Origin: Deinococcus radiophilus
GTDB taxonomy: Bacteria > Deinococcota > Deinococci > Deinococcales > Deinococcaceae
DNA: 64,000 nucleotides
Assembly (NCBI RefSeq): GCF_020889625.1
Contig: NZ_CP086380.1
Coordinates: forward strand, 1,841,001-1,905,000
Direction of reading: 5' to 3'
Under the pieces are notes generated by a model, which made no database searches, had not been told where the DNA came from, and saw nothing but the letters and a program-made list of their open reading frames with translations. This document shows positions 52,260-64,000 of this stretch, piece after piece; the stretch's first letter is position 1; each line of letters begins with the position of its first letter. The translations under genes were made by a program, and so were the position numbers.

Positions 52260-53411
52260 GTGACTGCCCGCCCCGCCGAACCTGTGCGCCACCTTTACGT
52301 GCATGTGCCGTTTTGCCCCAGCATCTGCCCCTACTGTGACTTTCATGTCCTGACCCGCTCCAGTGGACTGGTGGAGGGGTATCTGGCCCGCCTGGACGCC
52401 GAAGCGCAAGAGCTGGCGGCAACCTATCCGGTGGACCTGGACACGGTGTACTTGGGTGGCGGCACCCCCAGTTTCCTGCGGGACAACGAACTGACCGCGC
52501 TGGTCGGCAGCGTACAGCGGCATCTGGGCTGGGGCCGCCTGGAAAATACGCTGGAGGTCAACCCGGGGACGGTCAGCGCCGGGCGGGCCGCGCACTGGCG
52601 GGCGCTCGGCTTTGACCGGGCCAGCCTGGGGGTCCAGAGCCTGCACGACCCTACCCTGCTGTTTCTGGGACGGCGGCACTCGGCAGCGCAAGCCCGCTCA
52701 GCAGCTGGACATCTGCTGGCTCAGGGATTCCGGGTCAGCGGCGACCTGATCACGGCGGTGGCTGAGCAGCCGCTGGAAGAGGATATTCAGGGCCTGCACG
52801 ACCTGGGCATGGGACATATCAGCGCCTATACATTGACCATCGAACCAGGCACCGAATTCGCGCGGCGCGGAGTGACTGTCAGTGACGAAGACGAGCGGCG
52901 CGGCTTCGAGGTCACCGCCGAGCGGCTGGCGGCCCTGGGCTACGAACGCTACGAGATCAGCAACTACGCCCGGCCTGGGGAGCGGTCACGGCACAATCTG
53001 TCCTACTGGCAGAACCGTCATTATCTGGGCCTGGGACCAGGGGCAGCGGGGCATTATCCGGCCCGCGACTCTGGCCTGCTCTCGCTGCGCCGCACCTCAC
53101 CACATCTGCATGACTGGCTGAGGGGTGAGAGGGGCACACCCGACCTCCTCCCTCCACACGAATGGGTCACCGACGCTCTGTTTATGGGGCTGCGACTGCG
53201 AGAAGGGGTGGACCTGGACGACCTGACCCAGCGAAGCGGTGTAGCTGTGGCGGCGGCCTACGCCCCAGCCATTCAGAGCAACGTGCAGCAGGGTCTGCTG
53301 ATCCGTGACGGTTCCCGTCTGCGCGCCACCGAAGCCGGCTGGTGGGTACTGAACGAGGTGGTGACGGACTTTCTGGAAGTAGATGTCGGGGCACACCAGG
53401 CAGACAGTTGA
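52260..53411 (+). CDS. hemW: HemW, radical SAM heme chaperone
   Basis: 383-residue radical SAM protein. The cluster motif is [13 protein letters not shown] (CxxxCxxC, with a fourth Cys absent at the CxF position, as DFH). GGGTPSFL and [11 protein letters not shown] follow. The C-terminal HemW segment [20 protein letters not shown] with HN-x-x-YW separates it from HemN-type oxidases. HemW holds heme for insertion into respiratory proteins rather than making coproporphyrinogen oxidase product. GTG start at 52260, 7 bases after CATACT (leaderless). Confidence 0.93.
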   Translation: MTARPAEPVRHLYVHVPFCPSICPYCDFHVLTRSSGLVEGYLARLDAEAQELAATYPVDLDTVYLGGGTPSFLRDNELTALVGSVQRHLGWGRLENTLEVNPGTVSAGRAAHWRALGFDRASLGVQSLHDPTLLFLGRRHSAAQARSAAGHLLAQGFRVSGDLITAVAEQPLEEDIQGLHDLGMGHISAYTLTIEPGTEFARRGVTVSDEDERRGFEVTAERLAALGYERYEISNYARPGERSRHNLSYWQNRHYLGLGPGAAGHYPARDSGLLSLRRTSPHLHDWLRGERGTPDLLPPHEWVTDALFMGLRLREGVDLDDLTQRSGVAVAAAYAPAIQSNVQQGLLIRDGSRLRATEAGWWVLNEVVTDFLEVDVGAHQADS

Positions 53412-53519
53412 AAGCCGAAAACAGCCACGGTGGGCAAGGACCAGCACGTTTCCTCATTGCCGCCCGACCCTGCCTCAGCACGCAGTTGAGGGCCCAGGCA
53501 GCGCGTTAGACTCGCCCCT

Positions 53520-54842
53520 GTGATCTTCACGCCCGACCCCGCCGCCAAGTCCGCCTCTGCGCAATTCAACAACCCTCACGCCCAACTGTTTACTCTGCCT
53601 GGTGGCCTGTTGCTGGCAGCACAGCGCCGGGCAGGCGACGGATTTGCGGTCAGCCTGCGTTTGCCCTGGGGAAGTGCTCACGATCCGGTGGGGCTCGAAG
53701 GTGCAGCGGGCGTGCTTGAAGAGTGGCTGTCCAAGGGTGCGGCAGGTCGGGACGCCCGCGCCCTGGCCGGAGCATTCGACGATCTGGGGCTCAGGCGCGG
53801 CGGCGGCGTGGGCGCTGAAGCCGCCCGCCTGAGTCTGAGTGGGCGGAACGGGCAACTGGGCGCGGGTCTATCACTGCTGGCCGACGTGGTTTTACGCCCC
53901 ACCCTACCCGAAAGCGAGGTGGCCGTTCTGACCGACCTTGCCAGGCAGGATCTGGCTGGCCTGCACGATAGCCCCGAAGACCGTCTGGCCCTGCACACCC
54001 GTCAGCAGGTTTTTGGAGGCCGTCAGGGCACGCTGGCCGGCTATGGTCACCCTGTCAGCGGCACGCCGGGTGGGCTGGCGGCGCTGAACGCCGAGACACT
54101 CCGCACGGCTTATCGCCGCTGGGGACCGGAGGGCAGCCTGATGGCCGTGGTGGCCGATCTCCCCTGCGCCGAGATTGCCGAGCTGGTCGGACAAGCTTTC
54201 GGGGACTGGCAGCCGGGCGCATCTCCGGTCCTGGTCGAACCACCCTTTCATGCAGGCATACGCGCCCACCTCCCACATGGCAGCAGCGAACAAACACACC
54301 TCAGCCTGACCTGGCCGGCTCCGGCGGCGAATCATCCGGACTACCTGGCGAGTCAGGTGGCGCTGACCGCTTTTTCAGGCGGCAGTGCCAGCCGCCTCTT
54401 TCACGCCGTGCGCGAGGAGCGCGGGCTGGCTTACGCTGCCCATGCCAGTGCTTTGCTGCTGGGATCAGCGGGGTTCTGGCAGGTTCAGGCCGCCAGTACC
54501 CCGGAGCGCGCGGCCGAGACACTGGAGGTTCTGGCCGCTGAAACTGAGCGACTGAGGAATGGCCTTAGTGCAACCGAATTCGAGCGTGCCCGCCGGGGTC
54601 TGTTGACTGGCCTGGCCTTTTCTGCCGAGGGCCGCCGGGCCCGCGCTAGGGCCATGCTGCGCGATCTGGTCCTGCTGGGCCGCCTGCGTGATCCGGGCGA
54701 ACGGACTGCCCAACTGCGGGCGCTGACATTGGAGCAAGTCAATGCCTATCTGGCCGGACGCCCTGACCCCCTGGCGCAAGCTGCGCTGGTGACGCTGGGC
54801 CGCGCTCCGCTGACACTCACGCAGCCGGAGCTGAGCGCATGA
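53520..54842 (+). CDS. M16 peptidase family, inactive partner subunit
   Basis: 440-residue protein with the two-lobe M16 fold. The zinc motif HxxEH is degenerate: AGVLEEWL at residues 63-70, so both His are replaced (Gly and Glu). The C-lobe keeps GGSASRLFHAVREERGLAYA, the family substrate-binding segment. In two-subunit M16B peptidases such a copy completes the chamber around an active partner. GTG start at 53520, 7 bases after TAGACT. The stop codon overlaps the active partner's ATG (ATGA). Confidence 0.9.
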   Translation: MIFTPDPAAKSASAQFNNPHAQLFTLPGGLLLAAQRRAGDGFAVSLRLPWGSAHDPVGLEGAAGVLEEWLSKGAAGRDARALAGAFDDLGLRRGGGVGAEAARLSLSGRNGQLGAGLSLLADVVLRPTLPESEVAVLTDLARQDLAGLHDSPEDRLALHTRQQVFGGRQGTLAGYGHPVSGTPGGLAALNAETLRTAYRRWGPEGSLMAVVADLPCAEIAELVGQAFGDWQPGASPVLVEPPFHAGIRAHLPHGSSEQTHLSLTWPAPAANHPDYLASQVALTAFSGGSASRLFHAVREERGLAYAAHASALLLGSAGFWQVQAASTPERAAETLEVLAAETERLRNGLSATEFERARRGLLTGLAFSAEGRRARARAMLRDLVLLGRLRDPGERTAQLRALTLEQVNAYLAGRPDPLAQAALVTLGRAPLTLTQPELSA

Positions 54843-56095
54843 CCCGCCGCCTACGGATGGGCCGGCTGCCAAGTGGTCTGCGCCTGCTGACCGAAACTGA
54901 CCCTCAGGCCAGCACCGTCGCCGCTGGCTTTTTCATCGCCAGTGGGGCCCGCCATGACCGGCCCGAAGGTCAGGGGGCAGCCCACTTCCTAGAGCATCTA
55001 CTGTTCAAGGGCTCTGAGCGCCTCAGCGCCGCGCAGCTGAACGAGCAGCTGGACTGGCTAGGCGGCGCACATAACGCCTTTACTGCCCAGGAGCAGACTG
55101 TTTATCATGTGGCCGGCCTGCCCGAAGATCTGCTGCAGCTGCTGAATGTCCTGCGCGAACTGCTGGACCCAGCACTCCGGCCCGCCGACATAGAGGCCGA
55201 GCGCGGCGTGATCCTAGAAGAAATTGCCATGTACGCCTCTCAGCCAGGGGTGCGGGTACTGGAAGCCATGCAGGCCGAGTTCTGGGGGACGCATCCACTG
55301 GGGCAAAACATTCTGGGCAGCGCGGCCAGTGTCGGGGCGCTGGACACCACGGCCCTGCGAACCCAACTGGCTGCCGCCTACGCGCCTGAAACCGTCCTGC
55401 TGGTCGTCACCGGAGCCTTTGACGAAGCGGAAGTCTGGGCCTGGGCCGAGAATGCACTGGGTCACTGGCCCCACCGGGGCAGCACTGCCCCAGCACCCAC
55501 ATGCCCAGCACCCACATACCCAGCGCCCCGTCCCAGCGGCACGCAGCGCACCCTGCACTGGCCAGGGTTGGAACGGGCCCAGGCAGCCTTTGCCTGGCCA
55601 GGCCTGAGCAGCGTCCATCCTCTCCGGGAAGCCGCCGCCGTCCTGGCCGAACTGATCGGCGGCGAGAACAGCCGACTGCACTGGGCCCTGCTGGACAGCG
55701 GCTTGGCCGACAGTGCAGACCTGGGACATCTGGACTTTCAGGACTGCGGCTCGTTCGAGGGCGGATTTTCCTGTGACCCCGACCGTGCTGCTGAAGTGCA
55801 GGAACTGTTTCTGGCCACAGTGGCCAGTGTTCATACCGACCTGCCGAGCGACGCCGAAGTCAAGCGGGCCGCCAGCCGTCTGGCCGCTGACGCTGCACTG
55901 CGGTGTGATACCCCTGCCGAACGCCTGTTCGCCCTGGGCCTGGAAAATCTTTATACGGCTATTCACGCGCCGACTGTCACCCCTGAAGCCACCGTCGGGC
56001 GTCTCCAGGCGGCGACTCCCGCGCAGGTTCAGCAGGTTCTCAGCCTCTGCTCACTGCGCCAACCCAGCGGCGCGCTGCTGCTCCCTGCTTCCTAG
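54839..56095 (+). CDS. M16 zinc metallopeptidase, active subunit
   Basis: 418-residue M16 peptidase with the intact inverted zinc motif AAHFLEHLLFKGSE (His49, Glu52, His53) and the downstream acidic ligand in ERGVILEEIAMYA. The C-lobe has GGENSRLHWALLDSGLADSA. It is coupled by a four-base overlap to the inactive subunit, so a heterodimer is likely. No signal peptide is seen, so it acts in the cytoplasm. Substrate is unknown; family members cleave small peptides and unfolded segments. Confidence 0.93.
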   Translation: MTRRLRMGRLPSGLRLLTETDPQASTVAAGFFIASGARHDRPEGQGAAHFLEHLLFKGSERLSAAQLNEQLDWLGGAHNAFTAQEQTVYHVAGLPEDLLQLLNVLRELLDPALRPADIEAERGVILEEIAMYASQPGVRVLEAMQAEFWGTHPLGQNILGSAASVGALDTTALRTQLAAAYAPETVLLVVTGAFDEAEVWAWAENALGHWPHRGSTAPAPTCPAPTYPAPRPSGTQRTLHWPGLERAQAAFAWPGLSSVHPLREAAAVLAELIGGENSRLHWALLDSGLADSADLGHLDFQDCGSFEGGFSCDPDRAAEVQELFLATVASVHTDLPSDAEVKRAASRLAADAALRCDTPAERLFALGLENLYTAIHAPTVTPEATVGRLQAATPAQVQQVLSLCSLRQPSGALLLPAS

Positions 56096-56494
56096 CCCGC
56101 ACCACCAGAGTCCGATTTGGACAGCCCGCCGTGCTCCAGTGTGGTGGGCTGAAACCTTTGTCACACGCGCTGCAGCCGACCAGCCCCCGCCGCTTTCTCA
56201 ACTGGTGGCTGGCAAGCGGCTTTTCTCACCCACTGTGACAGCTGACCTCATCCTGACCTCTGGCATATACGGCGCAGGGCGAATGTGCGACTTCCCGCTT
56301 GCCGTATGTGTGAGATTGATGTAAGGTTAAGTCGCATAAAAATCCCGGATTCTTCCGCGCTATGCAGCCTGGCCTTGGCGTCTGGTCGCCGGCGCTGTAT
56401 TCAGATTTACATCTGATACAGGGCATCTCGCTTTCACCGGTTCCATCTGGAATTCCTGCTTGTCACCGCCCTGCCGGGCATTCAAAGGAGTCTT
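56096..56494 (+). promoter_or_regulatory. Upstream region of the PPC lipoprotein-protease pair
   Basis: About 400 bases without a gene. A hairpin (cagcccgcc/ggtgggctg, 56123-56152) may end the M16 transcript. A promoter TTGCCG - 17 bases - TAAGGT (about 56299-56327) is possible. A near-perfect palindrome TGTATTCAGAT-TTAC-ATCTGATACA lies at 56396-56420, about 75 bases before the next gene, and looks like an operator. The ATG of the lipoprotein gene has AAGGAG upstream. Confidence 0.5.
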
Positions 56495-56995
56495 ATGAAA
56501 CGCATCTTGTCTTCCCTGATCGGCCTGAGCCTGCTGCTCGCCTCCTGCGGTCAGCCACAGCCCCCTGCCTCTGAATTCAACGAGGTAGATCTACGAAAAG
56601 ACACGACCCGTGATGTCCCCGCTGAGGTTGCAGTTGATCAAACGTTCAAGGGAACGATTGCTGGTCAGGACCGCGACTTCGACTACTACGCCTTTGATGC
56701 CGACGCCGATGCTCGCCTGCAGATCAACGTGATGTCCTCCAGCGTCAAAGGCAGCACCCTGGACCCCTACGTCAAGCTTTACATGGTCAGCGACGACGGT
56801 TGGCCCCTGCTGGAAAAAGACGACGACAACGTCTACACCCCTGGTGAAACGGGCCTGGACTCCGAAATTCGCTTCAACGCACCCGTGAAGGGCCGCTACG
56901 TCATTGAAGTGACCAGCTTCAAACTGGTCAACGATCCCGAAGCTACGGACAACAATCCCATGAACCTCTACACCCTCAAGGTGTCCAAGCGCTGA
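56495..56995 (+). CDS. Lipoprotein with pre-peptidase C-terminal (PPC) domain
   Basis: 166-residue lipoprotein. The signal MKRILSSLIGLSLLLASCGQ gives a lipobox LASC. The mature part is a beta-sandwich of the PPC type: TFKGTIAGQDRDFDYYAFDA, LDPYVKLYMVSDDGW, SEIRFNAPVKGRYVIEVTSF and NLYTLKVSKR. PPC domains normally sit at the end of secreted proteases; here it is a separate lipoprotein followed by an S8 protease 58 bases later, so the two are probably partners or share a surface role (inference). AAAGGAG fixes the ATG at 56495. Confidence 0.88.
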   Translation: MKRILSSLIGLSLLLASCGQPQPPASEFNEVDLRKDTTRDVPAEVAVDQTFKGTIAGQDRDFDYYAFDADADARLQINVMSSSVKGSTLDPYVKLYMVSDDGWPLLEKDDDNVYTPGETGLDSEIRFNAPVKGRYVIEVTSFKLVNDPEATDNNPMNLYTLKVSKR

Positions 56996-57053
56996 TCCCT
57001 GACGTGGGCCCCGCAGCCCGCACCCAAACTCTGAACCACCTCTTAAGGAGATC

Positions 57054-59777
<2,724 letters not shown>

Positions 59778-59790
59778 GCCTCCGGCCTCT

Positions 59791-59822
59791 AAACCCTCAC
59801 CCTCAGCGGGTGGGGGTTTTGC
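59791..59822 (+). terminator. Terminator of the S8 protease gene
   Basis: aaaccctcaccc-tcag-cgggtgggggtttt, ending in TTTT. Confidence 0.75.
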
Positions 59823-59891
59823 TGTATCTACCCGGCTGTTCCACTCTCCTGACCTGCCCCTCATCAGACTGTGGGTACAATTGGGGCGAAC

Positions 59892-61094
59892 ATGCTCTGG
59901 AATCAGCCCACCTTGATGCTGCGCCTCCTGACCCTGCTGGTGGTCAGCGAAGCGGCGCATTTTGGGTTCTTTGTGACCGCGCTGCCGCTGCGGGCGGACA
60001 CTCTAGGTCTAAATGCCGCGCTGATCGGCACGCTGATGGGTGGACACTACCTCGCCGACGCCCTGAGCAAAGGCCCGATGGGTTACCTGGCAGGGCGTTA
60101 CGGCGCTGGGTGGTTGCTGCTGCTGGCGTCGGTCAGTGGTCTGATGGTCATGCTGCTGGCCCAGGGCAGTCTGCTGGGAGGTGGCGCTCCGCCTTATCTG
60201 GCCCTGCTGGGGCTGGCGGGACTTTGGGGCGTCATGTACGGTTCGCTGTGGCCCATCGTGATGGGTTATTCGCAGACCCTGGCCCGCCCCGAGCGTCTAT
60301 CACGGGCGCTGGCCCTGACTTCACTGGCTGTCGTGCCCGGTCTGGCCCTGGGGGTGGGTGTGCTCGGCCCCCTGATGCAGCGCTCGGAGGATCTGGGCAT
60401 AAACGTATTGCTGGGACTGCAGGGGTCGGCAACCCTGCTGGCCCTGAGCGTGGTGGGTCTACGCGGTACCCCGCAGCCACCACAGACCCGCGCCAGCCTG
60501 AGCGAGTTGTTGCGGCAGTGGCGGGGCGTGGGGCTGCTGTTGCCCGCTGCTCTGGCCCAGACCCTCGCTCCTGGCTTGCTGGTCACCCTGCTGTTTCCAC
60601 TGCTGGAGCTGCTGGGCCTCAGCATGCTGGAACTGGCCTTTCCGGCGCTGGGCCTGCTGATCGGCCTGGGCCTGACCCTCTGGCTGGCGGGACGCATGGC
60701 TGACCGCACCTGCCCACGCCGCGCTTTGCTGCCAGGACTACTGCTGCTGGCCCTGTCCTATGGCGTGTTGGCCCTGCCCCACCCCGAAACTCGGCTGTGG
60801 GCCGCGTTACCGCTGCTCGGTGTAGGCTACGGCGCTTTCCTGACGGGCTGGAACGGGTTGGTCGGCCAGGTGCTTCCCCAGGGCCAACGAATGACCGGCT
60901 GGGGAACCATCATGACGGTCGAGGCTCTGGGCTACGCCATCGGCCCCATCCTGGGCGGGCTGATGTGGACCGCTTACGGCCATACCGGAGTCTTCGCAAC
61001 AGGGGCCGCCGTCTTCGTGATCACGCTGGCCTATTACCTCCTGACCGCGCCTTCACAGGCGACCCAACCCCGTCACAAAGCTCCTAGCCTCTAG
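59892..61094 (+). CDS. Major facilitator superfamily transporter
   Basis: 400-residue transporter with twelve predicted helices and a central loop near residue 200. Helix 1 to loop 2 reads LTLLVVSEAAHFGFFVTALP then LIGTLMGGHYLADALSKGPM and GYLAGRYGAGWLLLL, matching the MFS loop 2-3 motif. The late GYGAFLTGWNGLVGQVLPQG and GYAIGPILGGLMW are typical of drug or sugar efflux groups. The substrate is unknown. The ATG at 59892 is 10 bases after TACAAT. The stop overlaps the convergent M24 gene stop by four bases. Confidence 0.9.
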   Translation: MLWNQPTLMLRLLTLLVVSEAAHFGFFVTALPLRADTLGLNAALIGTLMGGHYLADALSKGPMGYLAGRYGAGWLLLLASVSGLMVMLLAQGSLLGGGAPPYLALLGLAGLWGVMYGSLWPIVMGYSQTLARPERLSRALALTSLAVVPGLALGVGVLGPLMQRSEDLGINVLLGLQGSATLLALSVVGLRGTPQPPQTRASLSELLRQWRGVGLLLPAALAQTLAPGLLVTLLFPLLELLGLSMLELAFPALGLLIGLGLTLWLAGRMADRTCPRRALLPGLLLLALSYGVLALPHPETRLWAALPLLGVGYGAFLTGWNGLVGQVLPQGQRMTGWGTIMTVEALGYAIGPILGGLMWTAYGHTGVFATGAAVFVITLAYYLLTAPSQATQPRHKAPSL

Positions 61095-62329
61095 CGGGCC
61101 TCCAGCTTGGCCCCATAGGCGCGGGCACGGACATTGGCCCAACTTTCAGCCCCACCCAGCACGAAGGGTTCGCGCTGAAGGTCAGTGGTCACTTCTGGCC
61201 CGCTTTCAGCCAGGTACAAGTCTATCTCACTGCGTATCCCGAAGCCCTTTTCACGCGGGTACACCCCAGGTTCAATGGTCACCCCTAGTCCTGGCGTGAG
61301 GCGGCGGGTGTCGTGGGTTTCGTAGTCATCCAGGTTGGCCCCAGCTCCATGCAGCTGCACGCCCAAGTCATGTCCCAGGCGATGCAAGAAGTGTGGTTCC
61401 CAGTCCGGCCCCATCGCCCCCCGGGCGCGGCGGTCCAGCTGCCAGCCCTGCACCTGCGGCCATTCCGAGCGCAGCAGTTCTAGCGCCTCATCGCGGGCGC
61501 GGCGTACGGCCTGCCACGCATCTAGATATTCGTCCGACGGCTGCCCAGCGTAGCCGACCCAGGTGACATCCGCGAAGGGCCGGTTCTCGCCTTGACACCA
61601 CAGGTCAATCAGCACGCACTCGCCCTGGTGCAGCTCGGCATTCACCTCACCCTGCGGTTGGTAATGCGGGTCGGCGGCATTGGCTCCGAACGACACGTTC
61701 ACCTCATGCCCCCACTCCAGACCGGCGGCCTCAATATGACGGTGAATCACGGCCTGGGCGTCCAATTCAGTCACACGCTCGCCCGCCCGCAAGCGGGTAT
61801 GTAGCAGTTCGAAGGCGGCGTCCTTGGCTGTCATCAGCACTGCGGCAGCCCGGCGGTGCGAGGCCAGGTCCTCCGGGGTCCAGCGCAGGAAGGTTTGCAG
61901 CAGGTCGGCACTGGTCCGGACCTCTGCCCCAGCCGCCCGTACCCGCTCCAGCGTGCCGGCATCCACCCGGCTCACGTACGGCACAGCGCCCAGCTCGCTG
62001 TATTCCATCGCCACCACTTTGCCGCCCACCACTTCACGCAGCAGATCGTTCAGCTCGCCATATGACCCGAAGGCGCGGTAGTCGGCGTCCCAGCCCGCAC
62101 TGATGCGGCGCCAGGTGCCACCTTCAATGTGGTTATGCAGGACCAGAGCGCGGCCCTCACATGGCACCCACACGAAAAAACGCCGGGTCAGGTGGGCTTC
62201 GGCAGGCAGGGCCAACACTCGCCGCGCCTGGATATTCAGCCCCTGAAAGTCGTACAGCAGCCAGCCGTCCAGGCCAGCGCCCGCTTCCGAGTGCAGGGCC
62301 TGGCGGATCAGGTCAGTGGGATTGGTCAT
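61091..62329 (-). CDS. M24 family metallopeptidase (Xaa-Pro aminopeptidase-like)
   Basis: 412-residue peptidase of the pita-bread fold. The N-domain is creatinase-like. Metal ligands are visible in ECVLIDLWCQ (Asp), PFADVTWVGYAG (Asp), HFLHRLGHDLGVQLHGAG (His), GVTIEPGVYPREKGFG (Glu) and GIRSEIDLYL (Glu), all five of the family. It probably removes N-terminal residues before proline, but the exact specificity is uncertain. ATG at 62329, 6 bases after TACACT. Confidence 0.93.
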   Translation of the reverse strand: MTNPTDLIRQALHSEAGAGLDGWLLYDFQGLNIQARRVLALPAEAHLTRRFFVWVPCEGRALVLHNHIEGGTWRRISAGWDADYRAFGSYGELNDLLREVVGGKVVAMEYSELGAVPYVSRVDAGTLERVRAAGAEVRTSADLLQTFLRWTPEDLASHRRAAAVLMTAKDAAFELLHTRLRAGERVTELDAQAVIHRHIEAAGLEWGHEVNVSFGANAADPHYQPQGEVNAELHQGECVLIDLWCQGENRPFADVTWVGYAGQPSDEYLDAWQAVRRARDEALELLRSEWPQVQGWQLDRRARGAMGPDWEPHFLHRLGHDLGVQLHGAGANLDDYETHDTRRLTPGLGVTIEPGVYPREKGFGIRSEIDLYLAESGPEVTTDLQREPFVLGGAESWANVRARAYGAKLEAR

Positions 62330-62543
62330 AGGCCGAGTGTAGAGTAGTTCTATGGATCACGTTCAGGCGTGAACAGCACCCGCACCGGCTCCATTTTGCG
62401 TCTCAGTCATCATATTTCATTCGTCCTACTCGACCAGATGCGCTGAGCTTTTTCTGACGAAGGCTCCGAAGGCTGCTCGTATCAAGCACGGATGCACTCA
62501 GACCCTCTCCAATGTTCCCGCTGTTCTCTGGAAGCCGCACTGG

Positions 62544-62966
62544 TTACCGTTCCTGCGGCCTACGTCCAGCACGCCACACGGCCCAGCCGATCAGGCCCTG
62601 CAGCGGCAGCCGCGCCCAGCTGACCCACTCCGGCAGGGGCCGGAAGTCACGGGCATTCAGCGCCATATAGATGTTGGCCGGAAACACGGCCACCAGCAGG
62701 GCCAGCAGCCCCCAGCGTGCCGCCGGACGGGTGCGCGGGTGCAGCAAGCCGAGGCCCCCGGCCACTTCGGCAGACCCGCTGATCAGGGTCGCCTGCCGGG
62801 GCGTCATACCAATCATGGGCAACTCCTGCAATCCCGGTGGCACGATCCGGTCAAAGAACTCTGGACGGATAAAATGCTGCACACCGATCAACACAAATAC
62901 GGCGGCCAGCAGCAAGGCGCCCAGCGAGGGCCGCTGGTCTGGCGCGTGGGGAGGCAGGCGGGACAT
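62544..62966 (-). CDS. DoxX-like membrane protein
   Basis: 140-residue protein with four helices. [20 protein letters not shown] and [14 protein letters not shown] open it, [19 protein letters not shown] is helix 2, and [20 protein letters not shown] is helix 3, as in DoxX-type proteins. Role unknown; relatives are linked to redox and stress functions. I choose the ATG at 62966, exactly 6 bases after TAGACT; a GTG at 62972 is directly at the hexamer and unlikely. Confidence 0.85.
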   Translation of the reverse strand: MSRLPPHAPDQRPSLGALLLAAVFVLIGVQHFIRPEFFDRIVPPGLQELPMIGMTPRQATLISGSAEVAGGLGLLHPRTRPAARWGLLALLVAVFPANIYMALNARDFRPLPEWVSWARLPLQGLIGWAVWRAGRRPQER

Positions 62967-63056
62967 GGGCACAGTCTAGGCTTTCGGGACGCCGGGCGCT
63001 GTCACTCTGCCCTGGCAGACGAACAGCCCCATCTGGCAACCGTTAAACTGGGTCTT

Positions 63057-64000
63057 ATGGCAAATATAGATTATGACGTGATCGTGATTGGCGCCGGACC
63101 GGGCGGCTATCACGCGGCGATTCGCGCAGCGCAGCTGGGCCTCAAGACCGCCATCGTGGAACGCGAAAAAGTAGGCGGAGTCTGTCTGAACGTGGGCTGT
63201 ATCCCCACCAAGGCCATGCTGCACGCCGCAGAAGTGCGTGCCGAGGCGAAGCACGCCAGTGAATTCGGTTTGAACCTGAATGAAGCCAGCCTGGACATCG
63301 CCAAGCTGAACGGCTGGAAAGACGGCATCGTCAAACGGCTGACCGGCGGCGTAAGCGGCCTACTCAAAGGCAACAAGGTGACGCTGCTCAGCGGCGAAGC
63401 CAGCTTTGTGGACGACCACACTGTAGAGGTCGGTGGCCAGAAACATACGGCCAGCCATTTCATCATTGCCACCGGTTCTGAGCCTGCCAAGCTGCCTGGT
63501 GTGGCAGTGGATCAGGAAGTGATCGTGGATTCCACTGGTGCCCTGGTCATGCCTGACCCCGTGCCCGCCCGCATGCTGTGCATCGGCGGCGGCGTAATCG
63601 GCTTCGAATTCGCACAGGTTTACAACAACCTCGGCTCCGAAGTGAAGATCATCGAATTCATGCCGAACGTGATTCCTGGCGCCGACGCAGACGCTGTCAA
63701 GGAATTCACCAAAATCATGAAGAAGCAGGGCATTTCCATTGAAACCCAGACCAAGGCCAATAAGGCTGAGCGCAAATCGGATGGCGTGCACGTGGAGATT
63801 GAGAACGTGCAAGACGGCGAGAAGCGCACTGAAGTCTTCGACCGCGTGCTGGTTGCTATTGGTCGCCGTCCCCGCACCGATGGCCTGAACGCCGACAAGG
63901 CCGGAGTGCAGATCAGCGAACGTGGCTTTATCCCTGCCGACAAGCAGCAGCGTACCAACGTGCCACATATCTTCTCGATTGGCGACGTGGCGGGTAACCC
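63057..64000 (+). CDS. lpd: Dihydrolipoyl dehydrogenase (E3), cut by right window edge
   Basis: N-terminal 314 or so codons of an FAD-dependent disulfide oxidoreductase. The FAD motif is [19 protein letters not shown], the redox-active pair lies in [20 protein letters not shown] (Cys-x4-Cys) and the NAD motif is [35 protein letters not shown] and FSIGDVAGN close the visible part. This is the E3 subunit of pyruvate and 2-oxoglutarate dehydrogenase complexes and the glycine cleavage system. The ATG at 63057 is 7 bases after TAAACT. The C-terminal dimer domain lies outside the window. Confidence 0.95.
   Translation, partial: MANIDYDVIVIGAGPGGYHAAIRAAQLGLKTAIVEREKVGGVCLNVGCIPTKAMLHAAEVRAEAKHASEFGLNLNEASLDIAKLNGWKDGIVKRLTGGVSGLLKGNKVTLLSGEASFVDDHTVEVGGQKHTASHFIIATGSEPAKLPGVAVDQEVIVDSTGALVMPDPVPARMLCIGGGVIGFEFAQVYNNLGSEVKIIEFMPNVIPGADADAVKEFTKIMKKQGISIETQTKANKAERKSDGVHVEIENVQDGEKRTEVFDRVLVAIGRRPRTDGLNADKAGVQISERGFIPADKQQRTNVPHIFSIGDVAGN

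Overview
The window looks like a chromosomal segment of a Deinococcus species. The DNA is GC-rich. Many genes start on an ATG or GTG lying 6 to 9 bases after a TANNNT-like -10 hexamer with no leader, a habit well known in Deinococcus. Family content also fits: a hetero-type GdhA/GdhB glutamate dehydrogenase pair as in Thermus, a caa3-type CtaG, a Nudix hydrolase, a Ppx and many Deinococcus-type secreted proteins. I see no prophage, insertion sequence, integron or CRISPR array. The only selfish element is a full intein inside dnaE.

Layout. 1-3763: murJ (cut by the left edge), a PAP2 phosphatase coupled to an SDR dehydrogenase, a 58-residue hydrophilic protein and a small membrane protein. 3791-9073: dnaE on the minus strand with a 435-residue intein. 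9199-16442: Nudix hydrolase, a large DUF937 membrane protein, a PCuAC-SCO-CtaG copper-delivery operon, a THUMP methyltransferase and a stress-type membrane protein. 16582-20492: polyprenyl diphosphate synthase, then gdhA-gdhB preceded by a short leaderless ORF. 20658-29490: pstS with a PHO-box-like repeat, an acyl-CoA carboxylase beta subunit, ttcA, a VWA protein, a small secreted protein, folE and purA. 29535-33714: ppx, a TPR protein and a GT4 glycosyltransferase.

33812-37495 carries three tRNA genes (Leu-CAG, Leu-GAG, Glu-UUC), rpsO, the small SRP RNA, a DUF177-moaC pair and an RmlA-type nucleotidyltransferase. 37776-41773: a tiny membrane protein, a protein with 87-base tandem repeats rich in FRPRD/GGRDGG, a Fur-family regulator and an alanine/glycine:cation symporter with a long structured-looking leader. 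41871-47071: divergent folD, purH, a helical protein, yidD-rnpA-rpmH and 5-formyl-THF cyclo-ligase (a one-carbon and purine cluster). 47220-53411: a CheY-like regulator, DUF72 and DUF817 proteins, dusA, an E2-like protein that keeps the E3-binding domain but lacks lipoyl and catalytic parts, and hemW. 53520-64000: an inactive/active M16 peptidase pair, a PPC lipoprotein plus S8 lipoprotein protease, an MFS transporter, an M24 peptidase, a DoxX protein and the first part of lpd, cut by the right edge.

The most interesting signals are: (i) short ORFs that themselves start leaderless and end in an overlap with the start of the real gene (clearest before gdhA, ttcA and fur); (ii) the E3-binding pseudo-E2 protein; (iii) the dnaE intein at the FNK/SHS junction; (iv) the GdhA copy that has lost two glutamate-binding residues while GdhB keeps them; (v) the FolD with Gln-to-Glu and Asp-to-Glu changes at catalytic positions; (vi) the repeat protein at 38214; and (vii) the long leader of the symporter gene.
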